Source: Paenibacillus camerounensis
Lineage (GTDB): Bacteria; Bacillota; Bacilli; Paenibacillales; Paenibacillaceae
Direction of reading: 5' to 3'
Assembly (NCBI RefSeq): GCF_000723885.1
Contig: NZ_CCDG010000068.1
Location: forward strand, 1 to 46,838
DNA: 46,838 bases
The position numbers and the translations under genes were made by a program. How positions within the stretch are numbered: position 1 is the first letter of the stretch; every line of letters starts with the position of its first letter. Below the pieces are notes generated by a model. That model was not told the DNA's origin, searched no databases, and saw only the letters and a list, made by a program, of their open reading frames with translations. Below, piece after piece: positions 43,304 to 46,838 of the stretch.

Positions 43304-44338
43304 TTATGCTCCTCCTTTGAGGCCGGATTCGTCGTACACATGCAGCAGCGTATCTTCCGGTTTCGGGAATGGTGCATTTTCGGCGTACGCAATAGCCTCT
43401 TTCAATTCGAGATTGTATTCAGCAACGAGATCACGCTCCTGCTCATCACTCCACAGCCCCTGTTCAATGAGATAGGTCCGGAACGCGGCAATGCCGTCCT
43501 TTTTCCAGTTCTCGTCTACCTCTTCCTTGGTCCGGTAAGCCAGATCATTGTCTGAGGTGGAGTGCGGAGACAAACGGTACATCATCGCTTCAATCAGGGT
43601 CGGCCCTTCACCGGCCAGTGCGCGCTCCCGCGCTTCCTTCACTACACGATAAACTTCCAGCGGATCATTGCCGTCTACACGCACACCCGGGAAGCCGTAG
43701 CCCAGCGCACGATCGCTGACCTTGCCGCCAAGCTGCTTATGAACCGGAACAGAAATCGCATACTGGTTATTTTGGCAAAAAATAATGACCGGAAGCTTAT
43801 TCACACCCGCAAAGTTGCAAGCCTCATGAAAATCCCCCTGATTGCTGGAGCCTTCGCCAAAGGTTACGAACGAAACAAACTTCTTCTTCTGCATTTTTGC
43901 CGCCAGCGCAAAGCCGACCGCATGAGGAACCTGGGTTGTCACCGGACTTGAGCCGGTCACAATCCGCAGACGCTTGCTCCCGAAATGGCCCGGCATCTGC
44001 CGGCCGCCGCTGTTAGGGTCCTCCGCCTTGGCGAATACGGACAGCATCAGCTCACGTGTAGTCATCCCTACCGTCAGCACAAAGGCATAATCCCGGTAAT
44101 AGGGTAAAAAATAATCATTCTGCCGGTCCAGCGCAAACGCCGCAGCAACCTGCGCCGCCTCCTGGCCGATTCCCGAGACGTGGAAATTGATCTTTCCGGC
44201 CCGCTGCAGCAGCAGGCTCCGCTCATCGTATTTCCGTCCCAGCTGCATATATCTGTACATGTCAATGACCTGGCCGTCTGTCAGTCCAAGCTGTTTATGT
44301 CTGTTGGTCTTGTTTGCAGTAGTACCTTGAGATTCCAT
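43304..44338 (-). CDS. bkdAA: Branched-chain 2-oxoacid dehydrogenase E1 alpha subunit
   Basis: Thiamine-diphosphate-binding subunit of 344 residues. The TPP motif GEGSSNQGDFHEACNFAGV (about 170-188) ends in the expected NN-type region (FCQNNQYAIS, about 199-208), and a phosphorylation-loop-like segment (MYRLSPHSTSDN, about 270-281) follows. AGGAGG precedes the ATG. Branched-chain rather than pyruvate specificity is inferred from sequence feel and bkd gene order. Confidence 0.93.
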   Translation of the reverse strand: MESQGTTANKTNRHKQLGLTDGQVIDMYRYMQLGRKYDERSLLLQRAGKINFHVSGIGQEAAQVAAAFALDRQNDYFLPYYRDYAFVLTVGMTTRELMLSVFAKAEDPNSGGRQMPGHFGSKRLRIVTGSSPVTTQVPHAVGFALAAKMQKKKFVSFVTFGEGSSNQGDFHEACNFAGVNKLPVIIFCQNNQYAISVPVHKQLGGKVSDRALGYGFPGVRVDGNDPLEVYRVVKEARERALAGEGPTLIEAMMYRLSPHSTSDNDLAYRTKEEVDENWKKDGIAAFRTYLIEQGLWSDEQERDLVAEYNLELKEAIAYAENAPFPKPEDTLLHVYDESGLKGGA

Positions 44339-44454
44339 ACAGAGGTACCTCCTAAAAATGTAGTTGGGTTATTGGCATATGCCATAGCACCGTCTTTAAC
44401 CTGATCTTATAACCAGGTACTAAGACTAGACTAAATACATTATAAGCCCTTTCA

Positions 44455-44529
44455 CCGCAAAAAGAAAAGAGAGGAAAAGCCGGAAAAGAACGGTTGTGCG
44501 CTCATCACGCTCCGCCAGCTCTCTCCGGC
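44455..44529 (-). terminator. Possible terminator or attenuator between lpdV and bkdAA
   Basis: On the minus strand GCCGGA and TCCGGC arms enclose about 40 bases and are followed by TTTTCC and further T-rich sequence. The stem is short for the loop size, so it is weak; if real it would lower bkdAA expression relative to lpdV. Confidence 0.4.
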
Positions 44530-44555
44530 ATTCCTTTTGCTCCCCTGAGCTTATA

Positions 44556-45977
44556 TTAGAACCCGATGGCTCTGCCATCCACCGCCAGCATTGCTTCACC
44601 AATTACTTCGGACAGGGTCGGGTGGGCATGGATTGCCTCGCCGACTTCCCAAGGTGTAGCGTCCAGCAGCTGAGCCAGCGCCGCTTCCCCGATCAGGTCA
44701 GTCACATGCGGACCGATCATCTGCACTCCGAGAATGTCGCCGCTGCTGCGGTCCGCAACTACCTTGACGAACCCGTCCTTCATCCCGTGAACGATCGCCT
44801 TGCCGATCGCCGAGAACGGGAATTTCCCGGTCACAACATCATGCCCTAAGCTCTCCGCTTCCTTCTCGGTATGACCGACACTCGCCACCTCCGGCCGTGT
44901 ATAGACACAACGCGGCACAAGATGGGCATGATACGGATGAAGCTGCTCCCCTGCCAGGTGATTGACGGCACGGATGCCTTCATGTGATGCTGCATGGGCC
45001 AGCTGCAGGCCGCCGATACAGTCACCGATTGCATAGATATGCGGCTCACCGGTCTGCATATTGGCATTGACCTCAATCACGCCTTTATCAAAGCGGATAT
45101 CTGTATTTTCCAGTCCGATATTCTCGATATTGGCCACTCTGCCGACCGACACAAGCAGCTTTCCTGCGGACAGCGTCTGGCTCTGCTCTCCCTTGCGGGC
45201 TTCGATACTGATCCCGTCCTCTGTAATGGCACTGGTCTCCGGATCTACAGTTGTGCCGGTTAGCACCTTAACTCCGCGCTTCTTAAGCAGTCTGGTCAGC
45301 TCACGGGCAATTTCTGCATCCTCAAACGGCAGCAGCTGGTCTGCAGCTTCGACAACGGTAACCTGAACGCCAAAATCCGCCAGCATCGAAGCCCACTCCA
45401 CTCCGATTACGCCGCCGCCCACAATAAGTATGGAAGCCGGCAGCTCCTCCAGTGTCAGCGCTTCTTCGCTGCTCAGAATCACCTTGCCGTCAGGCTTCAG
45501 TCCCGGAAGCACACGCGGGCGTGAGCCGGTAGCCACGATGAGATTAGTAGAGACCACTGTCTCCATCTCTCCGTCCTCCAGCTCAACAGCCACCGCACCG
45601 CTGCGCGGTGAGAAAATCGACGGGCCGATAATACGGCCTTTGCCTTTAACCACCTGGATTTTATTTTTGCGCATCAGATACTGTACGCCCTGGTGCAGCT
45701 GCTCCACCACAGCGTCCTTGCGGGCCTGCACCTTCGGGAATACCAGCTTGACGCCTAATGTTTCAATTCCGTAGCTTTCGCTCTCTTGTATTTCAGCGTA
45801 TACCTCTGCACTGCGCAGCAGCGACTTGCTGGGAATGCAGCCGCGGTGCAGACAGGTTCCGCCCAGCTTGTCCATTTCGATGACGACGACAGACTTGCCG
45901 AGCTGGGCAGCGCGGATCGCCGCCACATATCCACCGGTTCCTCCGCCCAGAATAGCTACGTCACAGGAAATTGTCAT
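44556..45977 (-). CDS. lpdV: Dihydrolipoyl dehydrogenase of the bkd complex (E3)
   Basis: Flavoprotein that reoxidises the E2 lipoyl group with NAD. The 473-residue protein has the FAD site GGGTGGYVAAI (about 11-21), the redox disulfide Cys42/Cys47 in GGTCLHRGCIPSK, the NAD site VGGGVIGVEWA (about 180) and the C-terminal catalytic HAHPTLSE. The ATG at 45975-45977 has GGAGG nine bases upstream; an earlier in-frame ATG precedes that site. First gene of the bkd group here. Confidence 0.95.
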   Translation of the reverse strand: MTISCDVAILGGGTGGYVAAIRAAQLGKSVVVIEMDKLGGTCLHRGCIPSKSLLRSAEVYAEIQESESYGIETLGVKLVFPKVQARKDAVVEQLHQGVQYLMRKNKIQVVKGKGRIIGPSIFSPRSGAVAVELEDGEMETVVSTNLIVATGSRPRVLPGLKPDGKVILSSEEALTLEELPASILIVGGGVIGVEWASMLADFGVQVTVVEAADQLLPFEDAEIARELTRLLKKRGVKVLTGTTVDPETSAITEDGISIEARKGEQSQTLSAGKLLVSVGRVANIENIGLENTDIRFDKGVIEVNANMQTGEPHIYAIGDCIGGLQLAHAASHEGIRAVNHLAGEQLHPYHAHLVPRCVYTRPEVASVGHTEKEAESLGHDVVTGKFPFSAIGKAIVHGMKDGFVKVVADRSSGDILGVQMIGPHVTDLIGEAALAQLLDATPWEVGEAIHAHPTLSEVIGEAMLAVDGRAIGF

Positions 45978-46025
45978 TGTATGTATCCTCCAGTCAATAC
46001 TCAAAAGTTCTGCATAACTCTCTAC

Positions 46026-46053
46026 ATTGTACTCTCTTTTCGGTGCAATTCAA
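46026..46053 (-). promoter_or_regulatory. Sigma-A promoter of lpdV
   Basis: On the minus strand TTGAAT and TACAAT separated by 16 bases, 48 bp before the ATG. It indicates that lpdV heads its own transcript here, rather than following ptb-bcd-buk as in Bacillus subtilis. Confidence 0.7.
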
Positions 46054-46145
46054 AACGTACAAACGTCATATAGGCATGGACTTTTGCCATGTGAAGCGTT
46101 ATCATATTGGTGAATTCAATAGGCTGCAGGGAGAGTGTTGCCGGT

Positions 46146-46448
46146 ATGAAACTGATCATTTCACGCTTCTGTGCCATCCTCATTCTCGTGATTCCGGGAC
46201 TTTTGGCGATGAAGGGATTCCTGATGATGAAGGACGACCTGTTCAATTATCTCTCCATGCACGGCGACGACAGGGTAACTCCGGTTTTTGCCTGGCTGCA
46301 TTTCGGCGGCGGTCTGCTGCTGTTCGCTGCGGGCATGAGTTTTCTCGGCGGCTGGATTCTCACCCGTGACCGCAAGAAAAATTACGTCGGTCCCCGGTTC
46401 AGGGAGAAGCAGAAGACTGAACAGCCGGTGGGTAAGAACACCCTATAA
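46146..46448 (+). CDS. DUF2627 membrane protein (YqzF-like)
   Basis: A 100-residue protein with two membrane segments (about 4-24 and 55-76), matching DUF2627. The ATG at 46146 has GGGAGAG ten bases upstream; earlier in-frame starts precede that site. It is divergent from lpdV; in Bacillus subtilis a DUF2627 gene (yqzF) also neighbours the bkd region. Function unknown. Confidence 0.85.
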   Translation: MKLIISRFCAILILVIPGLLAMKGFLMMKDDLFNYLSMHGDDRVTPVFAWLHFGGGLLLFAAGMSFLGGWILTRDRKKNYVGPRFREKQKTEQPVGKNTL

Positions 46449-46480
46449 GCTTGTTATTTACTTACACATAAACAATAAGG

Positions 46481-46838
46481 GCACTCTTGCCTTTCATTCC
46501 GCCAACTTAGCTCATTCTCCCGAAATCAAAGGCATTTTTGCCCTTCATTCCGCCAACTTGCCCCATTCTTCCCAAATCAAAGGCATTTTTTCCCTTCATT
46601 CCGCCAACTTGCACCATTCCGACGAAATCAAAGGCATTTTTGCCCTTCATTCCGCCGCTTTGCCTCATTCCGCTGAATTCAAAGGCATTTTTGCCCTTCA
46701 TTCCGCCAACTTAGCCCATTCTTCCGAAATCAAAGGCACTTTTACCTTTCATTCCGCCAACTTTCCCCATTCCGCCGAAATCAAAGGCATTATTGTCCTT
46801 CATTCCGCCAACTTGCCCCATTTCGCCGACTTCAACGG
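46481..46838. repeat. 51-bp tandem array, at least 7 units, runs off window
   Basis: Seven consecutive units of exactly 51 bp (starts at 46481, 46532, 46583, 46634, 46685, 46736, 46787), each opening GCATTTTTGCCCTTCATTCC and ending near GAAATCAAAG. The unit holds a palindromic core, AAAGGCATTTTTGCCCTT. Since 51 is a multiple of three, a minus-strand frame reads a 17-residue repeat, but stops in some units break it and no start signals are seen. It starts 32 bp after the DUF2627 stop. Confidence 0.93.

Noticed and set aside
46060..46100. Sigma-54 (-24/-12) promoter for lpdV (TGGCA ... TGCC)
   Set aside because: The GG and GC elements are 11 bases apart instead of 10, and a good sigma-A promoter lies nearer.
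46507..46701. Minus-strand frame encoding a 17-residue repeat with MKGKNAF
   Set aside because: 51 bp is a multiple of three, so a repeat peptide is automatic. Some units carry in-frame stops and there is no start signal.

Overview
The window reads as chromosome from an endospore-forming Firmicute, most likely Paenibacillus or a close relative. The evidence is a complete spoIIAA-spoIIAB-sigF operon, dacF, spoIIM, fur, yqzK, xerD, deoB, nudF and a bkd operon, with strong purine-rich ribosome binding sites, many GTG/TTG starts, and moderate to high GC except at the AT-rich left edge. No rRNA, tRNA, CRISPR array, phage or insertion sequence is visible. Most genes lie on the minus strand.

Layout, left to right. 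(1) 1-1.2 kb: AT-rich, two secreted-protein genes, one with YD (RHS-type) repeats; the first runs off the window. (2) 1.6-4.6 kb: forespore sigma operon (spoIIAA, spoIIAB, sigF) behind a good sigma-H promoter, preceded by dacF. (3) 4.7-8.4 kb: a beta-rich hypothetical protein, a membrane acyltransferase, and an ECF sigma factor overlapping its DUF4179 anti-sigma gene. (4) 8.4-13.1 kb: a large GH115 alpha-glucuronidase divergent from an AraC regulator. (5) 13.1-22.0 kb: a peptide ABC transporter operon (oppB, oppC, binding protein, M20 peptidase, oppD, oppF) beside a PucR-type regulator. (6) 23.2-26.6 kb: DUF1177, AroM, an M29-like aminopeptidase and an Asp/Glu racemase, all co-directional. With region 5 this looks like one uptake and catabolism module for an unusual peptide or amino acid. 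(7) 26.9-29.1 kb: serine hydrolase, a hypothetical gene and DUF948. (8) 29.3-39.7 kb: conserved backbone running leftwards as pepT-like, nudF, endoQ, spoIIM, fur, yqzK, xerD, deoB, punA, pdp, plus two very small plus-strand genes (57 aa, and the 33-aa Prli42). (9) 39.7-46.4 kb: branched-chain 2-oxoacid dehydrogenase genes (lpdV, bkdAA, bkdAB, bkdB) and divergent DUF2627.

In Bacillus the genes from fur through punA run straight into dacF-spoIIA. Here about 24 kb (regions 3-7) lies between, so that stretch is the accessory part of the window.

The most unusual content is non-coding. Four separate degenerate tandem arrays with unrelated units (11 bp x ~34, 21 bp x 12, ~35 bp x 8, 51 bp x at least 7) sit in gene-free spacers. 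Two of them, flanked by a ~188-bp direct duplication, lie inside the bkd operon and separate bkdAB from bkdB by 1.1 kb. A dispersed palindromic element (three copies) and a lone copy of the 51-bp unit 24 kb away suggest that this genome spreads and amplifies short intergenic elements.
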